This document shows, piece after piece, positions 15,680 to 23,713 of a DNA stretch of 64,000 bases. Each line of letters begins with the position of its first letter. The first letter of the stretch is position 1. Below the pieces are notes generated by a model that had not been told where the DNA came from, did not search any database, and worked only from the letters and a program-made list of their open reading frames with translations. The position numbers were made by a program, and so were the translations under genes. The DNA is taken from the NCBI GenBank assembly GCA_964486935.1, contig CAZAPG010000001.1, positions 1 through 64,000 on the forward strand. The letters are read 5' to 3'. Source of the stretch: CAZAPG01 sp964486935 (lineage in GTDB: Bacteria > Chloroflexota > Anaerolineae > 4572-78 > J111).

Positions 15680-16267
15680 ATGACACAAAGTAAAGTTTTG
15701 CGCATCATCATTGCCGACGACGAAGCCGTCATCAGAATGGGCTTAAAGCAAATGGTTGCGGCTCTGGGGCATCGGGTGGTTGCTACGGCGGCTAACGGCG
15801 ATGAGGCGCTGGAAACAACCCAACGCCTTAAGCCCGACTTGCTGCTGCTGGACATTAAAATGCCTGGCCAGGATGGCCTGACGGTGGCCGAAACCCTGGC
15901 CGCCCAAATGCCCCTGCCCATTATCATGCTCACCGCTTTTAGCGAGCGGTCGCTGATTGAACGGGCGGCTAACGCGGCGGTGATGGGCTATCTGGTAAAA
16001 CCCATTCACGAGAGCAAACTTGGCCCAACCATTGAACTGGCCGTAACGCGCTTTGAAGCAATGCAAGAAACCGCTCAGGAAGCGTACAAATTGCGCGACC
16101 AGCTAGAGTCGCGCGAGTTGGTTGATGCGGCCAAGCAGATTCTCATTGCCGGCGGGTTATCAGAAGCCGAAGCGTACCGGCGGTTGCAAATGACAGCCCG
16201 CGAACGGCGCTGCTCGATGCGGCAAGTGGCCGAGGCCATTATTGCCGTAGGGCAAAACTTCTCTTAA
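15680..16267 (+). CDS. ANTAR-domain response regulator (RNA-binding antiterminator)
   Basis: The 195-residue protein has a receiver domain (Asp13-Asp14, phospho-acceptor Asp58 in LLDIKMPGQDG, Lys near 111 in LVKPIHESK), a linking coiled coil, and a C-terminal ANTAR domain from about 133 to 190 (LIAGGLSEAEAYRRLQMTARERRCSM, ending AEAIIAVG). ANTAR proteins such as AmiR, NasR and EutV bind paired stem-loops in nascent leaders and stop terminator formation; many control nitrogen genes. Here the ammonium transporter downstream has an intrinsic terminator in its leader (17043-17091), a good candidate target. No sensor kinase is adjacent. The pentapeptide gene starts 25 bases downstream. Confidence 0.9.
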   Translation: MTQSKVLRIIIADDEAVIRMGLKQMVAALGHRVVATAANGDEALETTQRLKPDLLLLDIKMPGQDGLTVAETLAAQMPLPIIMLTAFSERSLIERAANAAVMGYLVKPIHESKLGPTIELAVTRFEAMQETAQEAYKLRDQLESRELVDAAKQILIAGGLSEAEAYRRLQMTARERRCSMRQVAEAIIAVGQNFS

Positions 16268-16292
16268 CAAAAGCTGATATGGCAGACAAATC

Positions 16293-16940
16293 ATGGCCCG
16301 ACTCACCCGGCACGGACTGTTGAAGATTGTCAAATATGCGCGCAAAAAAGGTGAAAGACCTCAACTGCCGTTGCTTGACATGCGCAACGCCAATCTGAGC
16401 GCTACCAATTTGAGTCTGGCCGACATGCAATCGGCCAACCTGCGCTACGCCAACTTGAGCCGCGCCTTTTTGAGCCTGGTTAATCTAAACAAAGCCAATC
16501 TGTATGCCGCCAATTTAAGCGCCGCCAATTTAAGCGCCGCCAATTTAAGTAATGCCGTTTTGAGCCTGTGCAACCTGAGTGAAGCCGATTTGAGCGAAAG
16601 CCTGCTTGATGAGTCAAACTTGCTCCAGGCCAACCTGAGTCAGGCCAATCTGGTGGAGTCCTCGCTGGTAAAGGCCAATTTGAGCACAACCAATCTGAGT
16701 GGAGCCAACCTGAGTCTGGCTAACTTGAGCGAGGCTGATTTAAGCCTGGCTAACCTGAGCCAGGCTAACTTGAGTACGGCCAATTTAACCGAAACCAACC
16801 TGTGCGGGGCAAATTTAGAGGGCGCTAATCTGACTAAAGCCTATTTGAACTGGGCCAGATACGATAATGCCACCACCTGGCCCCAAAACTTTGACCCGGC
16901 GCGGGCCGGCGCAATTTACCAGGATGGCGCAACGGAGTAA
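16293..16940 (+). CDS. Pentapeptide-repeat protein
   Basis: The 215-residue protein has a basic N-terminus of about 28 residues, then roughly 30 tandem A(N/D)LSx pentapeptides up to about residue 190, with a short globular tail. Such repeats fold into a right-handed quadrilateral beta-helix. Some members mimic DNA and bind gyrase, others are structural; no function can be assigned here. Serine is strongly favoured at the fourth position, and the underlying DNA repeats (GCCAATTTAAGC, AACCTGAGT) are themselves near-identical, which suggests recent expansion by duplication. No strong ribosome site is seen before ATG 16293; it may be translated with the ANTAR gene. Confidence 0.85.
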   Translation: MARLTRHGLLKIVKYARKKGERPQLPLLDMRNANLSATNLSLADMQSANLRYANLSRAFLSLVNLNKANLYAANLSAANLSAANLSNAVLSLCNLSEADLSESLLDESNLLQANLSQANLVESSLVKANLSTTNLSGANLSLANLSEADLSLANLSQANLSTANLTETNLCGANLEGANLTKAYLNWARYDNATTWPQNFDPARAGAIYQDGATE

Positions 16941-16968
16941 CTACCCGTACGGGTAGTTTTTATTTTTG
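16941..16968 (+). terminator. Intrinsic terminator
   Basis: CTACCC (16941-16946) pairs with GGGTAG (16951-16956) around GTAC and is followed by TTTTTATTTTT. It starts at the base after the pentapeptide gene stop and separates it from the amt promoter. Confidence 0.8.
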
Positions 16969-16972
16969 GCTC

Positions 16973-17001
16973 TTGACACGTCCCTAAAAGTTTGTTATAA
17001 T
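16973..17001 (+). promoter_or_regulatory. Consensus sigma-70-type promoter of amt
   Basis: TTGACA (16973-16978), exactly 17 bases, then TATAAT (16996-17001): a perfect housekeeping promoter. Transcription would begin near 17008, giving a leader of about 120 nt to the amt ATG at 17131, with a terminator inside it. Confidence 0.85.
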
Positions 17002-17042
17002 CGGCGGCGTTACAATTAAATGTACTATTTTGAGCGGCCGCG

Positions 17043-17091
17043 AAGCCCTCAGCCACGAATCTTGTATCGTGCTGGGGGCTTTTTGTTTTTT
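17043..17091 (+). terminator. Leader terminator (attenuator) of amt
   Basis: AAGCCCTCAG and CACGA (17043-17058) pair with TCGTG and CTGGGGGCTT (17067-17082), with one bulged C and one G-T pair, followed by TTTTTGTTTTTT to 17091. It lies between the promoter and the amt start, so most transcripts would stop unless it is overcome. The ANTAR regulator encoded 0.8 kb upstream is a natural antiterminator candidate. I did not find a clean pair of hexaloops with A1 and G4, so the binding site is not proven. Confidence 0.7.
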
Positions 17092-17130
17092 AACCAAAAA
17101 ATTTGACCCATCAGGGAGAGGAGCAAGAGC

Positions 17131-18495
17131 ATGAAACTCGTAACATTGAGACGGGCTGTACCCCTTGCTTTAGTAGGCGGTTTGCTGGCGGTAAAATTTG
17201 CCTACGCTCAAGAAGAAGAGCCGGCGACGGCTGAACTGGCTTATTACGCCATAGACAATGTGGTCTTATTTATTGCAGCGGTGCTGGTGTTGTTTATGCA
17301 GGCTGGTTTTGCAATGGTAGAAGCCGGCCTTAACTCGGCCAAGAACACGGTAAATATTTTGTTTAAAAACTTTATGGATATGTGCGTAGGCGTAATGCTG
17401 TACTTTGCTTTTGGTTACGGCTTAATGTATGGCGCGCCGTTGTTAGGCGGTTATTTGGGTTGGGGTGGTTTTGGAATTAGCATGGACGCTCCCGCTCCCG
17501 GCCCCGGCGTGTTGAATCCCCAGGCTGACTGGTTGTTTCAGGTAGCTTTTGCGGCAACCGCTGCCACCATTGTTTCTGGCGCGGTGGCGGGCCGAATGCA
17601 ATTTAGAGCATACCTTATCTACAGCGCCATTATTACCGGGTTCATTTACCCTATTAGCGGTTATTGGAAATGGGGCGGCGGCTGGCTTGATGTACTTGGC
17701 TTTCATGATTTTGCCGGCTCACTCATTGTTCATGCTGTGGGGGGATTTGCCGGGCTGGCCGGGGCCATTGCGCTTGGCCCCAGAATTGGCCGCTTTAATA
17801 AAGATGGCAGCAGCAACCCCATGCCGGGTCATAGCCTGTCGCTGGCGGCGTTGGGTGTTTTTATTCTGTGGATTGGTTGGTACGGCTTTAACCCCGGCAG
17901 CCAGTTAGCCTTTGCCGGCTCGGCCAATACCAACGCCACCATGTTGATTGCGGTTAACACCACCCTGGCCGCCGCTGCCGGCGCATTTTTGGCAATGATT
18001 GTTTCATGGTTTTTATTCAAAAAGCCAGACCTGGCTTTAACCTTAAATGGCGCTTTAGCCGGACTTGTAGGTATTACCGCTAACTGCGATACAGTTACCA
18101 ATAACTCGGCCCTTATTATTGGCGCTGTGGCGGGCGTGCTGGTTGTGTTGGGCACCATTCTGCTAGAAAAGTTGAAAATTGATGATGCTGTTGGGGCCTG
18201 GCCTGTGCATGGTCTGTGCGGCATTTGGGGCGGAATTGCCACCGGTATTTTTGGAATTGACAAAGCCCTTGGGCCACAAATTGTAGGCACTCTGGCTATT
18301 ACGGCCTGGGCTTTTATTACCATGCTGGGCCTGTTTTATGCGCTCAAGGCAATGGGTATTTTGCGCGTATCAATTGAAGAAGAAGTTGAAGGGCTTGACC
18401 TGACCGAACACGGCGCGGTCAACTACCCGGAATTTGGTTCCAGCATCATCAACACCCGCGCTACCTCCGACAGCAGCGTACTGCCGGCCAGCTAA
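17131..18495 (+). CDS. amt: Ammonium transporter (Amt family)
   Basis: The 454-residue protein has a cleavable-looking signal peptide (to about residue 26, FAYAQ) and eleven membrane helices, as in AmtB. Family motifs are present: GFAMVEAG followed by KNTVNILFKN near 56-76, DFAGSLIVHAVGG near 191-203 with the first pore His, and VHGLCGIWGGI near 356-366 with the second. It would carry ammonium/ammonia across the membrane as a trimer. GGGAGAGGAG lies about 10 bases upstream. AmtB genes are usually paired with a PII gene (glnK); none is present here, and an unrecognised gene follows instead. Expression is probably governed by the leader terminator. Confidence 0.96.
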   Translation: MKLVTLRRAVPLALVGGLLAVKFAYAQEEEPATAELAYYAIDNVVLFIAAVLVLFMQAGFAMVEAGLNSAKNTVNILFKNFMDMCVGVMLYFAFGYGLMYGAPLLGGYLGWGGFGISMDAPAPGPGVLNPQADWLFQVAFAATAATIVSGAVAGRMQFRAYLIYSAIITGFIYPISGYWKWGGGWLDVLGFHDFAGSLIVHAVGGFAGLAGAIALGPRIGRFNKDGSSNPMPGHSLSLAALGVFILWIGWYGFNPGSQLAFAGSANTNATMLIAVNTTLAAAAGAFLAMIVSWFLFKKPDLALTLNGALAGLVGITANCDTVTNNSALIIGAVAGVLVVLGTILLEKLKIDDAVGAWPVHGLCGIWGGIATGIFGIDKALGPQIVGTLAITAWAFITMLGLFYALKAMGILRVSIEEEVEGLDLTEHGAVNYPEFGSSIINTRATSDSSVLPAS

Positions 18496-18509
18496 ACCAA
18501 GGAATGTTG

Positions 18510-18553
18510 TTTGGGGTTGAGGCGCTCGTTGGTAAACGCATCTCAACCCCAAA
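18510..18553 (+). other. Strong stem-loop between amt and the next gene
   Basis: TTTGGGGTTGAG (18510-18521) pairs perfectly over 12 bp with CTCAACCCCAAA (18542-18553). There is no T-run, so it is more likely an RNA-processing or stabilising stem than a terminator. It could set different mRNA levels for amt and the gene at 18578. Confidence 0.5.
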
Positions 18554-18577
18554 CCTTCATACAACGGGAGAGAGTTT

Positions 18578-19540
18578 ATGCGCGTCACCATTGAGCAAAA
18601 CAGCGGAAATAACAGTCAAGCCGTGCCCTACTTTGCCAACCTGGATATTGCCACCATCACCGTAGATTTTAATACCCGCTTTCAGGTGCCAATTACCCGG
18701 CCAACCCATGGCAAAACCAACTTTTCTGCCGAGGTATGCGGTTTTCAGGCCGAAGGGGACAGCCCCGAAGCCGTGGTTGCTCTGATAGAACGGCTCGTGC
18801 CCCGGCTGGTCAACATGGCCCGCTTACCCACTTATGTTTTTGTGGCCCGCCGGTCTCATAAAATGTATCCGGTTTACACCTATGGTAACGAGGTGTTTGC
18901 CACTACGCCGGGCGGTCCGTTGTTTAAGCACGTTGAGCTGGCCAAAGTGCGCGAGTATTTAAGCGACTATATGCACCAGATTAGAGCTTTGGGCGCGCCC
19001 GGCAAGAGCGAAAAGTTGCACGCGCGAGGCGTCCACCGACGCACGCTGGGGCTGGTTCGCCCCATTTTTTACCTGAAAAAACGGCCAGAAATGAAGGGCG
19101 ACAATGAGTTTTGGGCGCCGGTTTTCCCCTCAAAAGATAGCAGCGCCATTTATACCTACGCCGCCAACGGCCGGCGCGAGGTAGATATTGACAACGGCCA
19201 CGAAGTGTTGCGCCTGCGGGCGCAGGTGGCCCAGGCCCTCATGGCCGATAAGCGGCTGCGCGAAGACCTGGATTTACGGGTCGACCGCTTGCTGCCCCAA
19301 TATTGGGCGCAGGTAAAACCGCATCTGGAATCGTTATCCGGCAAGCTGGCTTTTAATGGCGCATCTTTTGACCTTTACCGCGACGGCAAATATTTAGTGG
19401 CGGTGGAATACCGCACCACCGAAGAGCGATACAGCCTGTACATTGGCCAGAGCGTAGAGGAGTTACGCAGCCGCGCCGCCAATGATTTAATCCGGCGCGG
19501 TTTGGTTGATGACCCCTCGGCGGTAAAAGTTGTGGGGTAA
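18578..19540 (+). CDS. Unrecognised 320-residue protein between amt and glnA
   Basis: I do not recognise this protein. It is soluble by composition: no membrane helix and no signal peptide. The N-terminal half contains FSAEVCGFQAEGDSPEA and an alternating beta pattern; the middle is basic (KLHARGVHRRTLG, about 148-160); the C-terminal half is helical and ends in a small domain (ALMADKRLREDL to the end). GGGAGAGAG lies 5 bases before the ATG. Its position between amt and glnA, where PII genes often sit, suggests a role in nitrogen control or assimilation, but that is guilt by association only. A GC-rich hairpin follows before glnA. Confidence 0.8.
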   Translation: MRVTIEQNSGNNSQAVPYFANLDIATITVDFNTRFQVPITRPTHGKTNFSAEVCGFQAEGDSPEAVVALIERLVPRLVNMARLPTYVFVARRSHKMYPVYTYGNEVFATTPGGPLFKHVELAKVREYLSDYMHQIRALGAPGKSEKLHARGVHRRTLGLVRPIFYLKKRPEMKGDNEFWAPVFPSKDSSAIYTYAANGRREVDIDNGHEVLRLRAQVAQALMADKRLREDLDLRVDRLLPQYWAQVKPHLESLSGKLAFNGASFDLYRDGKYLVAVEYRTTEERYSLYIGQSVEELRSRAANDLIRRGLVDDPSAVKVVG

Positions 19541-19573
19541 CGCTTGTTTGTTGGTAAATAAATAAACCAGCAC

Positions 19574-19618
19574 AGGGACAGCGCCGCCCAGGCACAAGAC
19601 CTGCGCCGGCCTGTCCCT
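19574..19618 (+). terminator. GC-rich hairpin upstream of glnA
   Basis: AGGGACAG (19574-19581) pairs with CTGTCCCT (19611-19618), with further inner CAGG/CCTG pairing, followed by only TT. It may be a weak terminator for the upstream gene or a leader attenuator for glnA. Further palindromes, GGTTAAAT/ATTTAACC (19626-19652) and TCAAC/GTTGA, follow before the glnA start. Confidence 0.5.
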
Positions 19619-19732
19619 TTGCCCAGGTTAAATATTGTTAAAAAAATTTAACCAAAATCTGGATGTCAACGGGCTAAAACTAACCCGGGTTGATAGATAA
19701 AACATAACATTAACATAAGGAGTAAAAACAAA

Positions 19733-21163
19733 ATGGCTAACTCAGTAAAAGAAATCTTTAATATTATCAAAACGCAAGATATCAAAATGGTCGACCTGCG
19801 CTTTACCGACCCTTTTGGGCTGTGGCAGCACTTTAGCGTGTCCAGCAAAGCGATAGATGAGGATATGTTTGAAGAGGGTTTTGGGTTTGATGGCTCCTCC
19901 ATTCGCGGCTTTCAGGCCATCAATGAATCTGATATGATTTTGATTCCCGATGTCACCACCGCTTTTGTTGACCCAATTTTTGATGTGTCTACCCTGGTCA
20001 TCATTTGCGATATTTACGACCCCATCACCCGCCAGCCCTATTCCCGCGACCCGCGCTATGTGGCCAAAAAAGCCGAAGCCTACCTGAAAAAGACCGGCAT
20101 TGCCGATACCGCCTTCTTTGGCCCCGAAGCCGAGTTCTTCCTTTTCAATGATGTGCGTTACGGCGGCGGCGCAAACTCTCAATTTTACTTTGTGGATAGC
20201 AACGAAGGCTGGTGGAACAGCGGCAAAGAGTTGTCGAGCCAGGCCCCTAACCTGGGCGGCCAGATTCCGGCCAAACGCGGTTACTTCCCCGTACCCCCCG
20301 CCGACCAGTTGCAAGATGTGCGCAGCCGCATGGTGCTGGCTATGGAGGCTGTTGGTATTAACGTGGAAGTGCATCACCACGAGGTTGGCACCGCCGGCCA
20401 GAGCGAAATCGACCTGCGCTTCGACACCCTGACCCGCATGGCCGACAGCCTGATTATTTACAAATACATCGTTAAAAACGTGGCCCGCAAGCACGGTATG
20501 AGCGCCACCTTTATGCCCAAACCCCTGTTTGAAGATAACGGCAGCGGCATGCACACTCACCAAAGCCTGTGGAAAAATGGCGAAACCATTATGTTTGATG
20601 AAGCCGGCTATGCCGGTCTGTCCGATGCGGCCCGCTATTACATTGGCGGTTTGTTAAAACACGCTCCGGCGCTGCTGGCCTTTGCCGCTCCCACTACCAA
20701 CTCTTACAAGCGGCTGGTGCCCGGCTACGAGGCCCCCATCAACCTGGTTTATTCGCAGCGCAACCGCTCGGCCATTTGCCGCATCCCCATGTATATCAAC
20801 AGCCCCAAAGCCAAGCGTATCGAGTTCCGCGCCCCCGACCCAAGCTGCAACCCCTACCTCTGCTTTGCGGCGCTGCTTATGGCCGGCCTGGATGGCATTC
20901 AAAACCAGATTGACCCCGGCGCGCCCATCGACAAAGATTTGTACGACCTGCCGCCCGATGAAGCCGCCCAAATCACCAACACCCCCGGCAACCTGTCCGA
21001 CGTGCTGGACGCCCTGGAATCCGACCACGACTTTTTGCTGCAAGGCGACGTGTTTACCGAAGACCTGCTGGAAGCCTACATTAATTACAAACGCCAGTAC
21101 GAAGTTGACCCGGTTCGGCTGCGGCCGCACCCCCACGAGTTCAGCCTCTACTTTGATATTTAA
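19733..21163 (+). CDS. glnA: Type I glutamine synthetase
   Basis: The 476-residue enzyme makes glutamine from glutamate, ammonia and ATP as a dodecamer in the cytoplasm. Motifs are complete: FGFDGSSIRGF near 50, FGPEAEFFLF near 128, NGSGMHTHQS near 271, and RAPDPSCNPYLCFAALLMAG near 367-386. Tyr404 in DKDLYDLPPDEA corresponds to the tyrosine adenylylated in the enterobacterial GSI-beta type, and the window encodes GlnE at 30498, so covalent control is likely. AAGGAG lies 10 bases before the ATG. It follows amt and an unknown gene in the same direction and is closed by a long hairpin at 21209-21255. Confidence 0.97.
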   Translation: MANSVKEIFNIIKTQDIKMVDLRFTDPFGLWQHFSVSSKAIDEDMFEEGFGFDGSSIRGFQAINESDMILIPDVTTAFVDPIFDVSTLVIICDIYDPITRQPYSRDPRYVAKKAEAYLKKTGIADTAFFGPEAEFFLFNDVRYGGGANSQFYFVDSNEGWWNSGKELSSQAPNLGGQIPAKRGYFPVPPADQLQDVRSRMVLAMEAVGINVEVHHHEVGTAGQSEIDLRFDTLTRMADSLIIYKYIVKNVARKHGMSATFMPKPLFEDNGSGMHTHQSLWKNGETIMFDEAGYAGLSDAARYYIGGLLKHAPALLAFAAPTTNSYKRLVPGYEAPINLVYSQRNRSAICRIPMYINSPKAKRIEFRAPDPSCNPYLCFAALLMAGLDGIQNQIDPGAPIDKDLYDLPPDEAAQITNTPGNLSDVLDALESDHDFLLQGDVFTEDLLEAYINYKRQYEVDPVRLRPHPHEFSLYFDI

Positions 21164-21208
21164 TTACTACCCAGGGGGCGCTCTGACACGCCGCTGAAAT
21201 TTGCGCTA

Positions 21209-21255
21209 AACGGAACGCGCAATACGCTGCTATATTTCGTATTGCGTGTTCCGTT
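21209..21255. terminator. Long hairpin between convergent glnA and glycosyltransferase gene
   Basis: AACGGAACGCGCAATACG (21209-21226) pairs with CGTATTGCGTGTTCCGTT (21238-21255), an 18-bp stem with one G-T pair. T-runs are poor, but its position between convergent genes makes a bidirectional terminator likely. Confidence 0.6.
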
Positions 21256-21284
21256 GCCATTTAAGGCGCTATTTTCTAAAATTG

Positions 21285-22526
21285 TTAGCGGTTGTAACTG
21301 CTCAACGTTCGCTCAAATACCTCTAAAATTTCGTCGGCAATATTCACCCAACTGTAACGCGCCACCCAGGCCTGGGCTTGCTCGCTCAACTGGTCGCGCA
21401 GGGCCGGATATTTGAGCAACAGAATAATTTTGTCGGCCAGCGCCCTGGGGTCTCGGCCCGGCACCAGATAACCGTTAAAACCATCCTCAATGTTAAACGG
21501 CAGCCCCCCCACATCCGAAGCAATTACCGGCGCGCCGCAGGCCATTGCCTCCAGCGCCACCATGCCAAACGATTCGTAATGAGAGGGCATCACCACCATT
21601 TCGGCGGCGGAGTAGTAGTAAACCAGCGTGTCCTGGTCTTTGGCTCCTAAAAACGTAACCAAATCCTCGATGTCCAGTTTTTTTCTGAGATTATTGAGCC
21701 GTTCAAGCTCTCGTTTTTCAACCTCCGAGTCTGGTTGGGGGTCGCCGCCGATTAGAGACACGCAAATATTCTGAGCCAGCTTTGGCTCCTTTTGACGCAC
21801 AAGGCCCAGCGCCTCAATTAAAATGTCAACCCCTTTTAAAGGCTGCATGCGGCCCACAAACAGAATCGTCTGGTGGTGAGGGGAGATGCCGATTTTTTTT
21901 CTGGCTTCGGGCCGGCCTAAAGGTTTAAAGCGATTTAAATCGACGCCCGGCGGCACAACATCAATTTTTTGGGGGTTGGCGCCGTAGTGCCAGGTCATGT
22001 GGTTTTTTTCAATGGGGGTGGCGGCCACCAGCCGGTCGGCAAAGCGCATAATTTCGCCCTCGCAGTTGAGGCGCTGCTCCGGCTCTTGCTGCGAGGCATC
22101 TTGCGCCACCCGATTTTTCATTTCGGCCAGGGTGTGGAACATTTGCACCATCGGAATATCCCAGCTTTGCCGCAGCGAGTTGGCCGCCAGGCCAGATAGC
22201 CAGTAATGGCTGTAAATAATATCGTAGCTGTGGTTGTAAGCCTTGACATTGGCTACAAACTCTGGCAGGTGGTTATAAATTTTATTTTTATTGTAGGGTT
22301 GTTCTGGCCCGGCTTTAATGTTGATAACCCGGCCATGCTCGCCCAGTTCGGCCAGGCGAGGCGCGTCCGGGTTTTGAGAGCGGGTGTAAACATCAACGGC
22401 AATGCCCCGGCGAGAAAACTCCTGGCCCAAATCTCGCACGTAGACGTTCATGCCGCCGGTTTCTTTGCCTCCCAGCGTAGCCAGGGGGCTGGTATGCACG
22501 CTCAACATTGCAACGCGTTTAATCAT
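21285..22526 (-). CDS. GT4 glycosyltransferase (MshA/sucrose-phosphate-synthase-like)
   Basis: The 413-residue protein is a complete GT-B retaining glycosyltransferase. It has the N-terminal GGKETGGMNVYVRDL loop (about 19-33), the central VPPGVDLNRFKPL near 190, KGVDILIEAL near 222, and the EX7E-like site SHYESFGMVALEAMACG near 315. By pattern it is close to D-inositol-3-phosphate glycosyltransferase (MshA) and related sucrose enzymes, but the acceptor cannot be told. UDP- or GDP-sugar use is expected. It lies downstream of a CelD-type acetyltransferase gene with a 145-base gap that contains a G/C-rich repeat. Confidence 0.88.
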   Translation of the reverse strand: MIKRVAMLSVHTSPLATLGGKETGGMNVYVRDLGQEFSRRGIAVDVYTRSQNPDAPRLAELGEHGRVINIKAGPEQPYNKNKIYNHLPEFVANVKAYNHSYDIIYSHYWLSGLAANSLRQSWDIPMVQMFHTLAEMKNRVAQDASQQEPEQRLNCEGEIMRFADRLVAATPIEKNHMTWHYGANPQKIDVVPPGVDLNRFKPLGRPEARKKIGISPHHQTILFVGRMQPLKGVDILIEALGLVRQKEPKLAQNICVSLIGGDPQPDSEVEKRELERLNNLRKKLDIEDLVTFLGAKDQDTLVYYYSAAEMVVMPSHYESFGMVALEAMACGAPVIASDVGGLPFNIEDGFNGYLVPGRDPRALADKIILLLKYPALRDQLSEQAQAWVARYSWVNIADEILEVFERTLSSYNR

Positions 22527-22552
22527 TATGTTCCTCTGAAGAGTTAGACAGC

Positions 22553-22612
22553 CCCTGGTTCCTTCGGCAGCAACGGGGGATGAAAATGGGGGGTACTATC
22601 CCCCAAGCCCCC
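22553..22612. repeat. G/C-run palindromic repeat, copy A
   Basis: This intergenic stretch has CCTTCGGCAG, then GGGGGGTACTATCCCCC and AAGCCCCCG. The same ordered pieces occur in reverse complement at 34341-34390, so the two are diverged copies of one repeat family. Confidence 0.4.
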
Positions 22613-22670
22613 GCCTTTCAATTTCATTTTCAAGGAGATGGGGCAAATGGAGATAAGGCGATAACTCTTT

Positions 22671-23678
22671 TTATCGGAAAATCTCCAGGTCATACACCGG
22701 TTCGGCCTCGGCCCCAAAGCGAAATTTGTAAACTTCATCGCCGCGCAAAAAATCGTACCGGGCGCGGCCCAACTCGATGGCGTGTTGGATGGTGTATGAG
22801 GTTAGCACATTACCGGGGCTAAGGTGAGCAAACTGCTCGGGGTCGTAGCCGGAATTGTACAGCAGAAATTCATTGTCATAATCAAAACAGAGCATGGCGG
22901 CGGCCTGATTGCCGTCAACCTCGATAAAGTAGAGTTTGAGCCAGCCAACCTGGGCCAGTTGGGTAGAAAGCTCTTTGAAAAATCCAATTAACCCGTCACT
23001 CCAAAAATCCTCTTTATCCTGGGCCGATTTTTGGTGCAGGTCGATAAAATTTTCCATCGCTTCGGTTAGCCCTGCGGGCGAATTGATGACGTGCCAGCGG
23101 GTTTGGGCCTCGGTTTCAATTTTACGCATTTTCCGCCTGATTTCGTGCCGCTGCTTTTTTTTGAGGCCGGCCAGGTAATCATCCCAACTGTGGGGCAGGG
23201 CGATGACCGGGCAAACATCTTGCTGGCTAACCTGTGTTCGCCAGCCCTGCTCTTTGGCCGTTTGGGCCAGCCGGGTATGGGTAATGGAATGGTGGGGCAG
23301 GCTGCACAGATAAATTTTATCCCAGGCCAGGCTGTTGTCGCTCAAACAGTTTAGCAAAGCCTGATGCACCGGTTCAACATAATCTCTATCGACCAGCAAA
23401 TCCAGGTAATCAGATACATCAACGCAGCCCACAAACGAGAGTTCTTGCTGCCCAACGTGGTTGATTTTGCGATATAGCGGGGCCAGCCCAACTAATTGGC
23501 CCTCGTTATTGCGCATGGCAATAAGCAGCAAGTCGTTATTGCCCAAATATTTCCACCAGATACTCTGGTAAAGGTAGCGCATAAAAAAGGGGGGGCGGAC
23601 TGAACGCTCAAGCAGGCTATCCCATTCTTGCGAGAGAGTTTCAAAACCGGTGGGGTCTGTGTAAATAGTTGTTTGCAT
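22671..23678 (-). CDS. CelD/BcsL-type GNAT acetyltransferase
   Basis: Starting at ATG 23678 (AAGGTGAG just upstream) the protein has about 335 residues. The region KKKQRHEIRRKMRKIE (about 172-187) and the following FIDLHQKSA, then AAMLCFDYDN and GYDPEQFAHLSPGNVL, match the COG5653 acetyltransferases thought to act in exopolysaccharide or cellulose modification. These belong to the double-GNAT FemAB-like fold. It would transfer an acyl group to a surface sugar or lipid; the substrate is unknown. It precedes the GT4 gene in the same direction, so a shared role in glycan making is plausible. Confidence 0.8.
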   Translation of the reverse strand: MQTTIYTDPTGFETLSQEWDSLLERSVRPPFFMRYLYQSIWWKYLGNNDLLLIAMRNNEGQLVGLAPLYRKINHVGQQELSFVGCVDVSDYLDLLVDRDYVEPVHQALLNCLSDNSLAWDKIYLCSLPHHSITHTRLAQTAKEQGWRTQVSQQDVCPVIALPHSWDDYLAGLKKKQRHEIRRKMRKIETEAQTRWHVINSPAGLTEAMENFIDLHQKSAQDKEDFWSDGLIGFFKELSTQLAQVGWLKLYFIEVDGNQAAAMLCFDYDNEFLLYNSGYDPEQFAHLSPGNVLTSYTIQHAIELGRARYDFLRGDEVYKFRFGAEAEPVYDLEIFR

Positions 23679-23713
23679 GCTCACCTTGATGTTAGTAATT
23701 AGCGGGCCGCTGC

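Noticed and set aside
16380..16830. DNA tandem repeat suggesting a satellite or CRISPR
   Set aside because: The repeats encode A(N/D)LSx pentapeptides of a protein; the 15-base period is explained by coding.
17002..17045. Classic two-hexaloop ANTAR binding site upstream of amt
   Set aside because: A weak TACA-ATTAAA-TGTA hairpin has six loop bases with A first, but lacks G at the fourth position, and no matching second hexaloop was found.
19742..20563. 273-codon open frame antisense to glnA
   Set aside because: Shadow frame opposite a highly conserved gene, with no start signal.
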